From positions 1-64,000 of the forward strand of contig JADGBH010000016.1 of NCBI GenBank assembly GCA_015231595.1: 64,000 bases of DNA. The letters are read 5' to 3'. Shown here piece after piece: positions 26,188 to 35,473 of the stretch. A model generated the notes under the pieces. It made no database searches, was not told the DNA's origin, and saw only the letters and a program-made list of their open reading frames with translations. Every line of letters begins with the position of its first letter. Positions within the stretch are counted from its first letter, which is position 1. A program made the translations under genes and the position numbers. This DNA comes from Desulfobacterales bacterium (GTDB lineage Bacteria; Desulfobacterota; Desulfobacteria; Desulfobacterales; JADGBH01).

Positions 26188-28347
26188 TTATAATTTATTT
26201 ATAAAATTAAAAATTGCCCTATAAATTCTTTCGGCGCCTTGGCCTATCAATATGCCGTGTCTGTCATAATTTATAAGTATAAATTCTTTGTCAGGGGATT
26301 TAATTTTTTCAAATACTTTTCTTGAACTTGCAGGGTCAACTACTGGATCCTTATGGGATTGAATAAGAAGAGTTGGAATTTCTATTTTGTGAAGCTTTGA
26401 AGAAACCATATCCATTAGTTTTTCAAGTTCTCCCATGCCTTTAAGGGGGTTTCTGTGATAATTTATATGGGGGTTTTCAGGGTTATTTTTAACAAATTCT
26501 TTTTTTGCTTTTTTTAGATTAAACATTCCTGCAAATTTATTCCAGACGTTTATTACTGGTACGAACATAGCAGATAAATCAATGAGTTTAAAAGGAGGGC
26601 TTACTGAAATAACTCCAGATATTTCTTTTACTCTTGCTGCTAAATCAAGAGCAAGTCCTGCACCCGTTGAAAATCCGCCCACAACTACGTTTTTACATAT
26701 ATTACTTATTATTCCGTATCCTTCTTCAACAGATTCTATCCATTCCAGATGATTTCTTATTGCTAAATCATCTGGCGATGTTCCATGCCCTTTTAATCTT
26801 GGAACATAAACCCATAAACCTTTTTGATTAAGATATAATGCTAATTCTTTTAATTCAAGGGGAGCTGCCATATATCCATGAATTAAGAGAATACCCATTT
26901 CTTTGGATTCCCCTTTTAATAATATAGGCTTTCCAACATCTTTGTCTTTTGATTCACCAGCTCTGTAAAAATCCCCATAATCTTTTTCATATTCGGTTAA
27001 GGCTTTATCAATTAAACATTCTGTTATCCAATTTTTTATTCTTAAAGTCGGTTGAAGGGCTATACGCCTTATATTATCTTGAAATTCGCTAAGGGGCTCA
27101 ACTTCATTGGCCATTACGGCTATAGGATTGTCAATTCGAACTTTGTGAAAGTCTTCAAAAGAAAATTTTGAATTATCTTTAATAAGAATATTTTTCTTTT
27201 TTTTAACAATATTAGTTTGGGCGCTTAATGCTAAAAAATTTTCAAATTTTTTGTATCTATCGTCTGTAAGAAGATGAATTTGATTTATATCAAGACTTGT
27301 ATGGTGGAATACTGCTGTTTTTTGTAAAGCGCATGAACAGAAAAAATACACTCTTTTTTTTAAGTCATCTTGGTCAATCTTGTCCATGGGCATTAGCTTA
27401 AGCATAGAGGCAAAAATATGATCATGATTTACTGTCGTCATGTTATAAATAGCGGACATATATCTTTGCATTATGTCAGAAGCTGACTTTTTCATTATTG
27501 GCAGAGACGATATCTGGTCATCAAAGTTTATTTTTTCTTTTGACGATATATCTTTTTTTATTGAAGGGTTATTCAGGTATTGTTTTATTTCAATTGCTTC
27601 CCCGAATCTTATATCAACATCAACCCCTGATAGAAGCATTGTGCTTTCTATCATTATTTCTTCTTTCATTCTATCAGATAAGGTACTTATAAAACGGCCA
27701 GCAAGTCTGCTTAATAAATTTTCTTTTGCCCTTAACGGATAATAAGTAATATTTACAGGAACTATATATGTTTGCCGTCTGAATACAGGCTCAATTGACT
27801 CAATTTGATAAAGCTCCATAAGCCTTGCAATTTCATAAGGATTAATTTCTAACATTTTTTTAAATCGTTCTCTGTAAAATTCAGTTCTAAGCGCGAGAGC
27901 TGCAGCTCCTGTATGGGGAAGATGTTTACCTTCTTCTGAACTTATAATAAACTTACCTTGTTTGTATTTTTTTTCGTAAATTTTTTTGTTTTTTACCATT
28001 CTTCCTTCAGGAAAAATTATCCAATTAGCTTCACCTGTTAGAAGTGATTTTACAATAAGAAGGTCCCTGTCAGGATTTTTTGTGGAAATAGCTCCGACTT
28101 TATCCAAAAATCTTGCCAATGAGCCTTGAAAAAGACTGTAATCCGCTAATGACCATATAGGTCGCTCTGTTATGTTATTGATATGATATGGTAAAAAAAT
28201 CGTTTCAATTCGTGTAAAATGATTTATTACAAAAACAATTGAGCCTTTAGGTATCTTTTCAGAGCCATTTATAATGACTTTGGCTTTTGAAAGCTCAGAT
28301 ATTGCTTTTATTGCAAGCCCTGTTGTAAGATAAGCGTAACGATTCAC
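26188..28347 (-). CDS. Acyltransferase fused to alpha/beta hydrolase
   Basis: The N-terminal part (about 20-250) is a PlsC-type glycerophosphate acyltransferase: VFVINHFTRIETIFLPYHIN carries an HX4E variant of the HX4D motif, and WIIFPEGRMVKNKK is the second block. A middle region of unknown kind follows. The C-terminal part (about 475-719) is an alpha/beta hydrolase: ILLIHGYMAAPLELKELALY, RLKGHGTSPDD, the nucleophile serine in VVGGFSTGAGLALDLAARV, and the acid/histidine in QSHKDPVVDP and NYDRHGILIGQG. Length is 719 residues. It starts within the stop of the second acyltransferase gene, so the two are coupled. Lipid remodelling with acyl transfer and release in one chain is a reasonable inference. 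Confidence 0.82.
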   Translation of the reverse strand: MNRYAYLTTGLAIKAISELSKAKVIINGSEKIPKGSIVFVINHFTRIETIFLPYHINNITERPIWSLADYSLFQGSLARFLDKVGAISTKNPDRDLLIVKSLLTGEANWIIFPEGRMVKNKKIYEKKYKQGKFIISSEEGKHLPHTGAAALALRTEFYRERFKKMLEINPYEIARLMELYQIESIEPVFRRQTYIVPVNITYYPLRAKENLLSRLAGRFISTLSDRMKEEIMIESTMLLSGVDVDIRFGEAIEIKQYLNNPSIKKDISSKEKINFDDQISSLPIMKKSASDIMQRYMSAIYNMTTVNHDHIFASMLKLMPMDKIDQDDLKKRVYFFCSCALQKTAVFHHTSLDINQIHLLTDDRYKKFENFLALSAQTNIVKKKKNILIKDNSKFSFEDFHKVRIDNPIAVMANEVEPLSEFQDNIRRIALQPTLRIKNWITECLIDKALTEYEKDYGDFYRAGESKDKDVGKPILLKGESKEMGILLIHGYMAAPLELKELALYLNQKGLWVYVPRLKGHGTSPDDLAIRNHLEWIESVEEGYGIISNICKNVVVGGFSTGAGLALDLAARVKEISGVISVSPPFKLIDLSAMFVPVINVWNKFAGMFNLKKAKKEFVKNNPENPHINYHRNPLKGMGELEKLMDMVSSKLHKIEIPTLLIQSHKDPVVDPASSRKVFEKIKSPDKEFILINYDRHGILIGQGAERIYRAIFNFINKL

Positions 28348-29273
28348 GGAAAATTACTCCTATATCTTTCGTCAATTAAGTTATTTATATTTTCCATAAC
28401 AATCTTTGTAATTGCTTCAAATATGCTATTATACTTAGTTTTTGATTCATCAGAAAATAGGATAAATTCCTGGTCAATTCTAAATTCTTTTAGAGCGCCA
28501 TCAAATGATAAGGGTTTTCCTACCCTATATACGACTTTTCCGCTTTTTGCAAAGGGTAAATTGCCTTTATATACGTTTTCGCAATTACTGCATCCAACTG
28601 GTATAATAGTTTTTTTTGTATGAACTGCTAATTGAGCCATCCCTGTTTTTCCTTCTATTAACTTAGTAGTTCTTGTTCCTTCAGGAAAAATTATAAGGCT
28701 TAATCCTTTTTTTAATAGAGCGTCTTTGCTTAGTTTTGATACTCTATTCATTACTTCATTAAAATAAATTTTTATAAATTCAATAAAATTTTGATCTAAC
28801 ATAAAATGAACTGGAGAATCCGGTGGAACAGAACCATTATTAACTATTTTATTATTTGTAATTGAATCTTTAAGAAATCTATATTCTTCTTTTGAAATTC
28901 GCCTGCCAAATGTGTTTTGAAAAATTTCTTCGATAAGGTATTTCATAGATGGAACCGGAATTAGATTACACCCATTTAGTGCTTTTGCAAGCCATTTATT
29001 TCTATAATATTCTCCTTTTACCCATACAGTTATGAAAGGATATTTTTTTAATTTCCAAAGTTTATACATAAAAGGCCAATAATTATAGCGATCAGTATGG
29101 TTCATGGCAAAAATAACATTTTCATCTTTTGGCACTCTGTGTATGTCTTTAATATCTATATCGACATTTGCAAAAAAATTATAATTAGGTGTTAAAATTA
29201 AATCTCCAATAATTTTTTGAAACCTTGGATTAGGCGATAGATTTATTTTCTCAAGATATGACACAGTTATCAT
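28344..29273 (-). CDS. 1-acyl-glycerol-3-phosphate acyltransferase-like protein
   Basis: The 309-residue protein has NVIFAMNHTDRYNYWPFMYK as the acyltransferase block I, in which HX4D reads HTDRYN, and LIIFPEGTRTTKLIEGKTGM as block III. KTIIPVGCSNCENVYKG follows as the final block. It should transfer acyl groups to a lysophospholipid or related acceptor at the inner membrane. The altered block I could mean an unusual acceptor. A strong GGAGG precedes the ATG. The stop overlaps the start of the fusion gene by four bases. Confidence 0.82.
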   Translation of the reverse strand: MITVSYLEKINLSPNPRFQKIIGDLILTPNYNFFANVDIDIKDIHRVPKDENVIFAMNHTDRYNYWPFMYKLWKLKKYPFITVWVKGEYYRNKWLAKALNGCNLIPVPSMKYLIEEIFQNTFGRRISKEEYRFLKDSITNNKIVNNGSVPPDSPVHFMLDQNFIEFIKIYFNEVMNRVSKLSKDALLKKGLSLIIFPEGTRTTKLIEGKTGMAQLAVHTKKTIIPVGCSNCENVYKGNLPFAKSGKVVYRVGKPLSFDGALKEFRIDQEFILFSDESKTKYNSIFEAITKIVMENINNLIDERYRSNFP

Positions 29274-29637
29274 TTGATTTTACCTCCGTTTTAATAATCG
29301 ACTGTTTTAATGTTTTTTTATTAGAATCTCAATTAAATTATTTTTATTTAACAAAATAGATTTATATAGAATGAATATATTCCAAAATTAATATATATAA
29401 AAATATTTAAAGTTTATATATTCAATATTTTTAGCCTTAACCATAGTTTTATTAATTATATATATTCTAAATTTGTAATATTATGTAATGGGAAACTGAG
29501 TTAAAACATCCCATAGTTTTAAAAGAACTACGCTCAATTTATTTTGTATTGACATATTCATAGAAAATTTTTAGTTTGAACGATTTGAATAACTTTGTAT
29601 AAAAATAACTTTAATAATAATTTATGGAGGTCTTACT
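29274..29637. promoter_or_regulatory. Divergent intergenic region
   Basis: This 364-base AT-rich stretch separates the minus acyltransferase operon from the plus ferredoxin/mnmA/mtaB operon and should contain both promoters. TTGACA at 29549 followed 17 bases later by TAGTTT is a possible weak promoter for the plus operon. I see no gene, strong hairpin or riboswitch here. Confidence 0.35.
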
Positions 29638-30066
29638 TTGTATTCTCAAATTTTAACTCTTCGTTTTTCAGCAGATATCGTTAATGAGCCTGTTGTATGT
29701 TATTTATCTAAGGATTTTGATTTAACATTTGCTATAGACAAAGCTACTATCCTTCCAAGAAGAGAAGGGTTTATGGTTCTTAAATTATCAGGTTCTAAAG
29801 AGAATTTTGATAAAGGCATAGAATTTTTAAAAAGTAAAGGAGTCAGTGTTAAAGAGGCTTCTCAAGAAATGAATCGCAATGAAGAAAAATGTATTCACTG
29901 CGGAGCCTGCACTGCTGTTTGCCCAACAGGAGCTTTATCAATAAAAAGACCCGAAATGGAAGTTGTTTTTGACAAAGAAAAATGTATTGTATGTGAACTA
30001 TGTGTTTCAGCTTGCATTGCAAGGGTTATTAATGTAAGTCCTATAACGGATGTGTTTTTTGAATGA
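29638..30066 (+). CDS. NIL-domain 4Fe-4S ferredoxin
   Basis: The 142-residue protein has an N-terminal NIL domain (TLRFSADIVNEPVVCYLSKD, and FMVLKLSGSKENFDKGIEFL) and a C-terminal ferredoxin with two cluster motifs, CIHCGACTAVCPTGAL and CIVCELCVSACIARVI. NIL domains are found on methionine transporters and on small ferredoxins of sulfur-metabolising bacteria and archaea. The start is a TTG with GGAGG seven bases upstream. It overlaps mnmA by four bases, suggesting a role as electron or sulfur carrier for the two tRNA-thiolating enzymes that follow; this is inference from position. Confidence 0.88.
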   Translation: MYSQILTLRFSADIVNEPVVCYLSKDFDLTFAIDKATILPRREGFMVLKLSGSKENFDKGIEFLKSKGVSVKEASQEMNRNEEKCIHCGACTAVCPTGALSIKRPEMEVVFDKEKCIVCELCVSACIARVINVSPITDVFFE

Positions 30067-31154
30067 GATCCAAAATAGCTGTAGCATTAAGCGGGGGGGT
30101 TGATTCTCTTGTAGCCGCTTTTTTATTAAAGCAAAAAGGTTACGATGTGATAGGCATCAATTTTTACAATGGAATTGAAAACAGTTTGTTTTCATTTTTC
30201 GATAGTAATTTCGTGAAATCAAGATTTACTTGTTCATTAGAAAATAAATCTTGTTCCGTTATATTATCAGTTTTTCCCCAGCTTGATATTGATTTTTATT
30301 TGATAGATTTAAAAGAAATATTTTCTTCAATTGTTATTAACTATTTTTGTGAGACTTATCTTTCAGGCAAGACTCCTAATCCATGTTTATTATGCAATGC
30401 TAAAGTCAAATTCGGTATTTTGCTTGACTTTGCGGAACAAATAGGAGCAAAAAGTTTGGCGACAGGTCATTATGCAAGAATTTTTCAACATATTGATGGA
30501 ACTTATAAACTTTTGAATGGAAAAGACACAGAGAAGAACCAATCTTATTTTTTAGCATTTTTGTCTCAGTATCATTTAAAAAAAGCAATGTTTCCTCTTG
30601 GAGAAATGACAAAGGCATCAGTAAAAGAGTTAGCTTTTAAAAATGGATTAACACCTATTATAAAAAAAGAAAGTCAAGATGTGTGTTTCATCAAAAATGG
30701 AAATTATGGGGATTTAATTAAATCATATACAGGTTTTGAAGTCATGCCAGGCTTAATAGAAAATATTCATGGAAGTATAATTGGAAAACATAATGGCCTT
30801 CATCTTTTCACAATAGGCCAAAGGAAAGGCATTAATTGTCCAAGTAAATCTCCTTATTATGTCGTCCGAATTGATACAAAGAAAAATCGTTTAGTTGTAG
30901 GTTCAAAAGATGATTTGTTGTCTACGGAATGTTCAGTTTCAAACATTAACTGGATAGCCCATAAACCTACTAATCCAATTAAATTATTTACGAAAGTTAG
31001 ATATCGGAACAAGGCTGTTATATCTACTGTTTATCCAGATGAAAATGATAAGGCTCTTGTAAAATTTGATAGTCCTCAATCATCTATTGCTTCTGGTCAA
31101 GGAGCTGTGTTTTATGATGGAGAAGAAATTATTGGCGGAGGCTGGATAGATTAA
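30063..31154 (+). CDS. mnmA: tRNA-specific 2-thiouridylase
   Basis: MnmA thiolates U34 of tRNA for Lys, Glu and Gln. The PP-loop is VALSGGVDSLVAAFLLKQKG. The first catalytic cysteine is in GKTPNPCLLCNAKVKFG, the second in KESQDVCFIKNGNYGDL, with TGHYARI, KNQSYFLAFLSQ and LFTIGQRKGI as further family marks in 363 residues. The Cys pair of the normal disulfide/persulfide mechanism is present. It lies between the ferredoxin and mtaB genes with almost no spacing. Confidence 0.96.
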   Translation: MRSKIAVALSGGVDSLVAAFLLKQKGYDVIGINFYNGIENSLFSFFDSNFVKSRFTCSLENKSCSVILSVFPQLDIDFYLIDLKEIFSSIVINYFCETYLSGKTPNPCLLCNAKVKFGILLDFAEQIGAKSLATGHYARIFQHIDGTYKLLNGKDTEKNQSYFLAFLSQYHLKKAMFPLGEMTKASVKELAFKNGLTPIIKKESQDVCFIKNGNYGDLIKSYTGFEVMPGLIENIHGSIIGKHNGLHLFTIGQRKGINCPSKSPYYVVRIDTKKNRLVVGSKDDLLSTECSVSNINWIAHKPTNPIKLFTKVRYRNKAVISTVYPDENDKALVKFDSPQSSIASGQGAVFYDGEEIIGGGWID

Positions 31155-31156
31155 TT

Positions 31157-32464
31157 ATGGCTAAATTTCTTATAAAAACTTTAGGGTGTAAGGTTAATCA
31201 GTCTGAATCCGATTCTATATACCAAAGTCTTAAAAAAAAGGGGTTTACTGAAGGAAGCAGCAATGGTAACGATTTATGTTTAATTAATACCTGTGCAGTT
31301 ACAGGTAAAGCTGCAATGCAATCAAGGCAAGCCATTAGGCAGATCATAAGATCAAACCCGGATGCTAAAATTATTGTTTCAGGCTGTTATGCTCAGATTG
31401 AGCCGGAAATTTTAAAAAATATTGAAGGAGTTCATCAAGTAGTATCCCAATCTTTAAAGCACAAAATAGATGAAGTAACATCATCCTATGAATTTCCAAA
31501 CAAGTTTCCCTCTGTACTTTGGGATGATATTTTAAATCAGAAAAATTTTGAAGAAATTTATGGAGAACCTGTATCTAAAAGAAGCAGACCTTTTTTGAAA
31601 ATTCAAGATGGATGCAGTTCCTTTTGCTCTTACTGCGTTGTTCCTTATACAAGAGGGAAAAATCGTAGTATGCCAGTGGAAAACGTTTTGGATCATATAC
31701 AAAAATTATCTTTGTATGGCTATAAAGAAATTGTTTTGACAGGAATCCATCTTGGCAGTTATGGAAAAGATATAATTCCTCAAACAAGTTTTTTTGAGCT
31801 TTTACAAAAAATTAACAACTTAGCATTAAATATTAGAATCAGATTAAGTTCAATCGAACCAATGGAGCTTACAGATGATATAATTAGACTTGTAGTTGAT
31901 TCAAATATTTTTTGTAAACATTTTCATATACCTCTTCAAAGTGGAGATGACACGGTATTACAAAACATGCACAGACCCTATAAAGCATCTTTGTTTAAAG
32001 ATATGGTTGAATTTATTCATAAGCTTATGCCTGACGCGTGCATAGGGACAGATGTATTAGTAGGCTTTCCTGGAGAAACAGAAGATGCTTTTAATAATAC
32101 CCGCAAATTCATAGAAGAACTCCCAATTTCTTATCTTCACGTATTTCCATTTTCATTTAGGCCCTTAGTTCGAGCAAATAATTTTGAAGGAAAAATTAGT
32201 GAAGATATTTTAAAAAAAAGAGCTTCTATTATTAGAAAAATAGGTGCTATCAAAAAAGAAAAATTTTTGCATAGTTTAATAGGAAAAACATATGAAACTT
32301 TTATTGAGACCAAAAGAGATGTCTCAACCGGCCAACTTAAAGGAATTTCTACAAACTATGCAAAAATTTTTTTAAAAGGAGATGATATAGTTAAAAATTC
32401 ATTGATTTATGTGAACATTAGCAATACATTTGATAAAAATTTTTTAATAGGAAAATTTATTTAA
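31157..32464 (+). CDS. mtaB: tRNA t6A37 methylthiotransferase, MtaB type
   Basis: This radical-SAM methylthiotransferase adds a methylthio group to t6A37. The N-terminal UPF0004 domain starts KTLGCKVNQSESDSIYQSLK with cysteines in LINTCAVTG and VSGCYAQIEPE for the auxiliary cluster. The radical-SAM motif is GCSSFCSYCVVPYTRGKNRS. HFHIPLQSGDD, GTDVLVGFPGETEDAF and a TRAM domain close the 435 residues. TLGCKVNQ distinguishes MtaB from MiaB and RimO. It is the last gene of the ferredoxin-mnmA-mtaB operon. Confidence 0.94.
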   Translation: MAKFLIKTLGCKVNQSESDSIYQSLKKKGFTEGSSNGNDLCLINTCAVTGKAAMQSRQAIRQIIRSNPDAKIIVSGCYAQIEPEILKNIEGVHQVVSQSLKHKIDEVTSSYEFPNKFPSVLWDDILNQKNFEEIYGEPVSKRSRPFLKIQDGCSSFCSYCVVPYTRGKNRSMPVENVLDHIQKLSLYGYKEIVLTGIHLGSYGKDIIPQTSFFELLQKINNLALNIRIRLSSIEPMELTDDIIRLVVDSNIFCKHFHIPLQSGDDTVLQNMHRPYKASLFKDMVEFIHKLMPDACIGTDVLVGFPGETEDAFNNTRKFIEELPISYLHVFPFSFRPLVRANNFEGKISEDILKKRASIIRKIGAIKKEKFLHSLIGKTYETFIETKRDVSTGQLKGISTNYAKIFLKGDDIVKNSLIYVNISNTFDKNFLIGKFI

Positions 32465-32529
32465 ATTTTTTATTATTAATGTATTAAAAATATATAAACA
32501 AAAATTTTACAATAATTAAGGGTGGTGAA

Positions 32530-33042
32530 ATGTCAGAGGAAAGAGTTTTTATTACGGAAGATAATATGGCTACTTTTCTTTGCCCTCAATGTGGAGTTTC
32601 AAGGACAGTAGATGTATCAAATTATTTAGATTATGAGGGGGCTATAAAAGTAAAGTGTACATGTAAAAAATGTAGTAATCGTTACGCCGTAACATTAGAA
32701 AGAAGGAAATACTATAGGAAAGAGACAAATTTGCCGGGTGTTTTTATTATTGAGCCGAGTTTGCCAGGTGTTGCTTATTATGGCAAAAATTCTGAAAAAG
32801 GATTGATAGTTGTTCTGGATATTTCCCTTACAGGTGTAAGAGTAAAATTTAGCGTTAGGAGGGAGTTTAAAGTCGGTGAAAAGGTTTCAGTCGAATTTAA
32901 TCTTGATGATAAAAATCGAACGTTGATACGAAAAGAAGCTGTTGTTAGGAGAATTATTGGAGAGTCTGTCGGGTTAGAATTTACCAGTCGAAACCCTGAC
33001 GACAAATATGATAAATCTATCGGATTTTACATGTTTAGTTAA
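32530..33042 (+). CDS. PilZ-domain protein with zinc-ribbon-like N-terminus
   Basis: The N-terminal 60 residues contain CPQCG and CTCKKCSNRYAV, resembling a zinc ribbon. The rest looks like a PilZ domain: ERRKYYRKETNLPGVF gives the arginine-rich loop and VLDISLTGVRVKFS the D/NXSXXG part, with SVGLEFTSRN at the end. PilZ domains bind cyclic di-GMP, which fits the diguanylate cyclase encoded in this window (47907-49526). GGTGG precedes the ATG. The downstream gene is a secreted protein 53 bases away, possibly co-transcribed. Confidence 0.8.
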   Translation: MSEERVFITEDNMATFLCPQCGVSRTVDVSNYLDYEGAIKVKCTCKKCSNRYAVTLERRKYYRKETNLPGVFIIEPSLPGVAYYGKNSEKGLIVVLDISLTGVRVKFSVRREFKVGEKVSVEFNLDDKNRTLIRKEAVVRRIIGESVGLEFTSRNPDDKYDKSIGFYMFS

Positions 33043-33095
33043 AATTATGTATATTTTTTATAAATTTAATTATGTTTTTATTAGGGAGGGGTGAT

Positions 33096-34292
33096 ATGAA
33101 ACGTATGTTCAAGTATATCATTTATTTGATTACATTTATTAGCATTTCTTGTTTTTTTTGCTTGACCAGCTCTTATGCAGATAATAATTTTGACGCTATT
33201 TTAAAGCAAAACAAAAAGGTGATAGAAAATGCTCAAAATTATGTATCTGATGTTCAATTAAAAAGATATCTTAGAGAAGTAACTTTTTTAAAGCCTATAG
33301 AGATGTTTCCTATAAATAAAAAATATATTTCTATATCTTTTGATGTAAAAATTGGAGTTAGGGGTACTCGTGGTCAAGAAAAAAATGCAGTATTTGCACT
33401 TTTATTTGAAAAGGACGCTAGTAATAATTTAAAATATGTTAAAGATTTACGATGGACAACTGACAAGGATATTGAAAATTATAAAAAAATTGATGTAGAA
33501 CAATTGGCTCAATATTATGTTAAAGCAGGAATTAAAGACTGTATACCTGAAAAAAAAGCAGTTGCATCCACAACAACTCCTAAAAAAACCGAACCACCAC
33601 CTTCAGATAAAATTGCAAGTCATACCCATAGTGGACAAGATATAAATTCAGGAAAAGTATCCGAAGAATTTATTGATGACGCGATTACACGGGATATTGA
33701 AATGTCCATTGAATTATCAACAAAAGAGGAAATAGGGCATCAACATGATGATCGGTATGTTCCAAAAGAATATGCAGATAAACTTGAAGATGAAATTGCT
33801 AAATTGAAAAAAACAGTTGATAGTATGAATGGCACTATAGAAAAGATGAATGCTCTACTTAAAGGAGTAACTCGGGAAGGTAATGAAATTATCTTCAGCA
33901 GCATGAATGTTAAAATTGTAAATGGATCAGGCTCCACAGAAGGCGAAGTTAATGGAACTGGAAATCTTATAATTGGATATAATGAAAAAGATAAAGAAGC
34001 TAATAGAAAAGGCTCTCATAATATTGTAATTGGACCTAAACACAATTATTCCTCATACGGTGGCATAGTAAGTGGTAATAATAATAGTATTTCAGGTAAA
34101 TACGCTATTGTAATTGGAGGTGTAAACAATAATGCTTCTGGAGAATTTGCAATAATTACAGGCGGAAATGATCATACCGCGTCTGGAAAATTATCTTCAA
34201 TTAATGGCGGAAATAATATGAAAGCTGAAGATCAACTTACTACCATAAGCGGCAATAAGACTTTATTAGGAAAAAATCCTCATTTTCAATAA
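33096..34292 (+). CDS. Secreted protein with coiled coil and YadA-head-like repeats
   Basis: The ATG at 33096 has AGGGAGG upstream; an ATG at 33072 would add eight residues and has no site. A signal peptide with a long hydrophobic core ends at SSYA, followed by DNNF. The middle has a coiled coil (YADKLEDEIAKLKKTVDSMN). The C-terminal ~110 residues hold repeats such as HNIVIGPKHN, GGIVSGNNNSISG, AIVIGGVNNNASG and AIITGGNDHTASG, the 14-15-residue pattern of YadA-type left-handed beta-roll heads. It lacks a trimeric membrane anchor, so it is not a complete autotransporter. It is likely an exported surface or periplasmic oligomer of unknown role. Confidence 0.75.
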   Translation: MKRMFKYIIYLITFISISCFFCLTSSYADNNFDAILKQNKKVIENAQNYVSDVQLKRYLREVTFLKPIEMFPINKKYISISFDVKIGVRGTRGQEKNAVFALLFEKDASNNLKYVKDLRWTTDKDIENYKKIDVEQLAQYYVKAGIKDCIPEKKAVASTTTPKKTEPPPSDKIASHTHSGQDINSGKVSEEFIDDAITRDIEMSIELSTKEEIGHQHDDRYVPKEYADKLEDEIAKLKKTVDSMNGTIEKMNALLKGVTREGNEIIFSSMNVKIVNGSGSTEGEVNGTGNLIIGYNEKDKEANRKGSHNIVIGPKHNYSSYGGIVSGNNNSISGKYAIVIGGVNNNASGEFAIITGGNDHTASGKLSSINGGNNMKAEDQLTTISGNKTLLGKNPHFQ

Positions 34293-34331
34293 AAAATGAG
34301 ATATCTTGCAAATTAAGTAAAAAAACTCCAT

Positions 34332-34359
34332 AAGGGCAGGCTAATAAACCTGCCTTTAT
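34332..34359 (+). terminator. Terminator hairpin after the YadA-like gene
   Basis: AAGGGCAGG pairs with CCTGCCTTT across an eight-base loop, about 40 bases after the stop at 34292. A-rich sequence precedes and a short T-run lies in the distal arm. It probably ends the PilZ/YadA-like transcript. Confidence 0.6.
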
Positions 34360-34441
34360 AAAATCCATCAGCATCTCCTCTTTATTGCGAAAGCTTGAAT
34401 ATTTCTACATCAATTCTATCTCAATTGCTTATTGTTTGTAG

Positions 34442-34459
34442 GGCGACCGGCGGGTCGCC
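34442..34459. repeat. GC-rich short hairpin
   Basis: GGCGACC and GGTCGCC form a seven-pair stem around GGCG in an otherwise AT-rich gap. This GTAGGGCGACC...GGTCGCC type of palindrome is widespread as an intergenic repeat. It has no coding role. It lies between the terminator and repeat copy B. Confidence 0.5.
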
Positions 34460-34490
34460 TTTGGAAATTATTACTTAAAATTACGGAAAT

Positions 34491-34576
34491 AACTGACATA
34501 TCATTCCGATGTTTAAGGCTAAAATATAGCCTTAAACAGATTTTAATATTAAAAAACAGTAATAATATGTCATTTT
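34491..34576 (-). repeat. 86-bp palindromic repeat, copy B
   Basis: It starts AACTGACATATCATTCCGAT and ends TAATAATATGTCATTT; the conserved TTTAAGGCTAAAATA segment lies in the opposite orientation to copy A. It sits 61 bases upstream of the NRDE gene. With copies A, C and D it forms a family of identical length. Confidence 0.82.
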
Positions 34577-34637
34577 TTTAAATGAAAGTAGCGTTTTAGT
34601 TTTAATCAATATGAATAAAGATATGAAGGTGTAAATA

Positions 34638-35408
34638 ATGTGTTCAGTATTTTTTGCGTATAACGCTCACCCAGATTATTTTCTAATTTTAGCATCTAAC
34701 CGTGATGAATTTTATAGCAGACCTACTTTGCCCTTACATCGTTGGCAAAATTCGTATAATACTGCGAATATTATCGCAGGCAAAGATATTGAAAATCAAG
34801 GAACTTGGCTTGGGATTACGCTGCAAGGGCGTTTGTCGGTTTTAACTAATTATAGGGAAGTAAAATTTAAACCTAAATCTCCTCCATCAAGGGGTCTTAT
34901 TGTTACAGATTTTTTATCTTCTGATGAAAATATATTTTCATGGGGAAAAAACTTGGAATTACAAGGCTCTTTGCACAATGGGTTTAATTTAATATTTGCA
35001 GATAAACAAGAATTTTACTATTATTCAAATCGTGGTTCTGGAATAAAAAAACTTGAACCAGGCATATATGGCTTGAGCAATCATTTGCTTGATACGCCAT
35101 GGCCTAAAATTGCTCAGGGAAAAAAAGTTTTTGAGTCTCTTATATTCGATGAAAGCAGAATTGATATCGATAAAATTTTCGATTTTTTACAAGATAAGTC
35201 CAAGCCAGAAGATACTCTGCTTCCAGATACAGGCGTTGGGCTTGAATGGGAACGAATATTATCATCATTGTTTGTACAAAGCCCGTATTATGGGACTCGA
35301 TCTTCGTCAATAGTTTTGATTGAAAAAGTAGGAAAGGTCACATTTATTGAGCAGACTTATATGGACAATCAAAAGAAAAGAATAGAATTTTGTTTTAATA
35401 TTTCTTAA
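34638..35408 (+). CDS. NRDE/TANGO2-family protein
   Basis: The protein starts MCSVFFAYNAHPDYFLILAS followed by NRDEFYSRPT, the NRDE signature at the mature N-terminal cysteine of this NTN-like family. GTWLGITLQGRLSVLTNYRE, SRGLIVTDFL and YGLSNHLLDTPWPKIAQGK are further conserved segments; 256 residues is the normal length. Human TANGO2 is linked to metabolic crises, and bacterial roles are unclear. AAGGTG precedes the ATG. It is the first gene of the stretch leading to the CHAT protein, but 65 bases separate it from the next gene. Confidence 0.9.
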   Translation: MCSVFFAYNAHPDYFLILASNRDEFYSRPTLPLHRWQNSYNTANIIAGKDIENQGTWLGITLQGRLSVLTNYREVKFKPKSPPSRGLIVTDFLSSDENIFSWGKNLELQGSLHNGFNLIFADKQEFYYYSNRGSGIKKLEPGIYGLSNHLLDTPWPKIAQGKKVFESLIFDESRIDIDKIFDFLQDKSKPEDTLLPDTGVGLEWERILSSLFVQSPYYGTRSSSIVLIEKVGKVTFIEQTYMDNQKKRIEFCFNIS

Positions 35409-35473
35409 TTAAAAGGCCATAATTACTTCTTGTTAGATTTTAATTAATTGATTTTTAAATTTTTAAGGTATCT

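Noticed and set aside
33072..33095. Upstream ATG for the YadA-like protein
   Set aside because: It lies before the AGGGAGG site and would spoil the signal peptide N-terminus.
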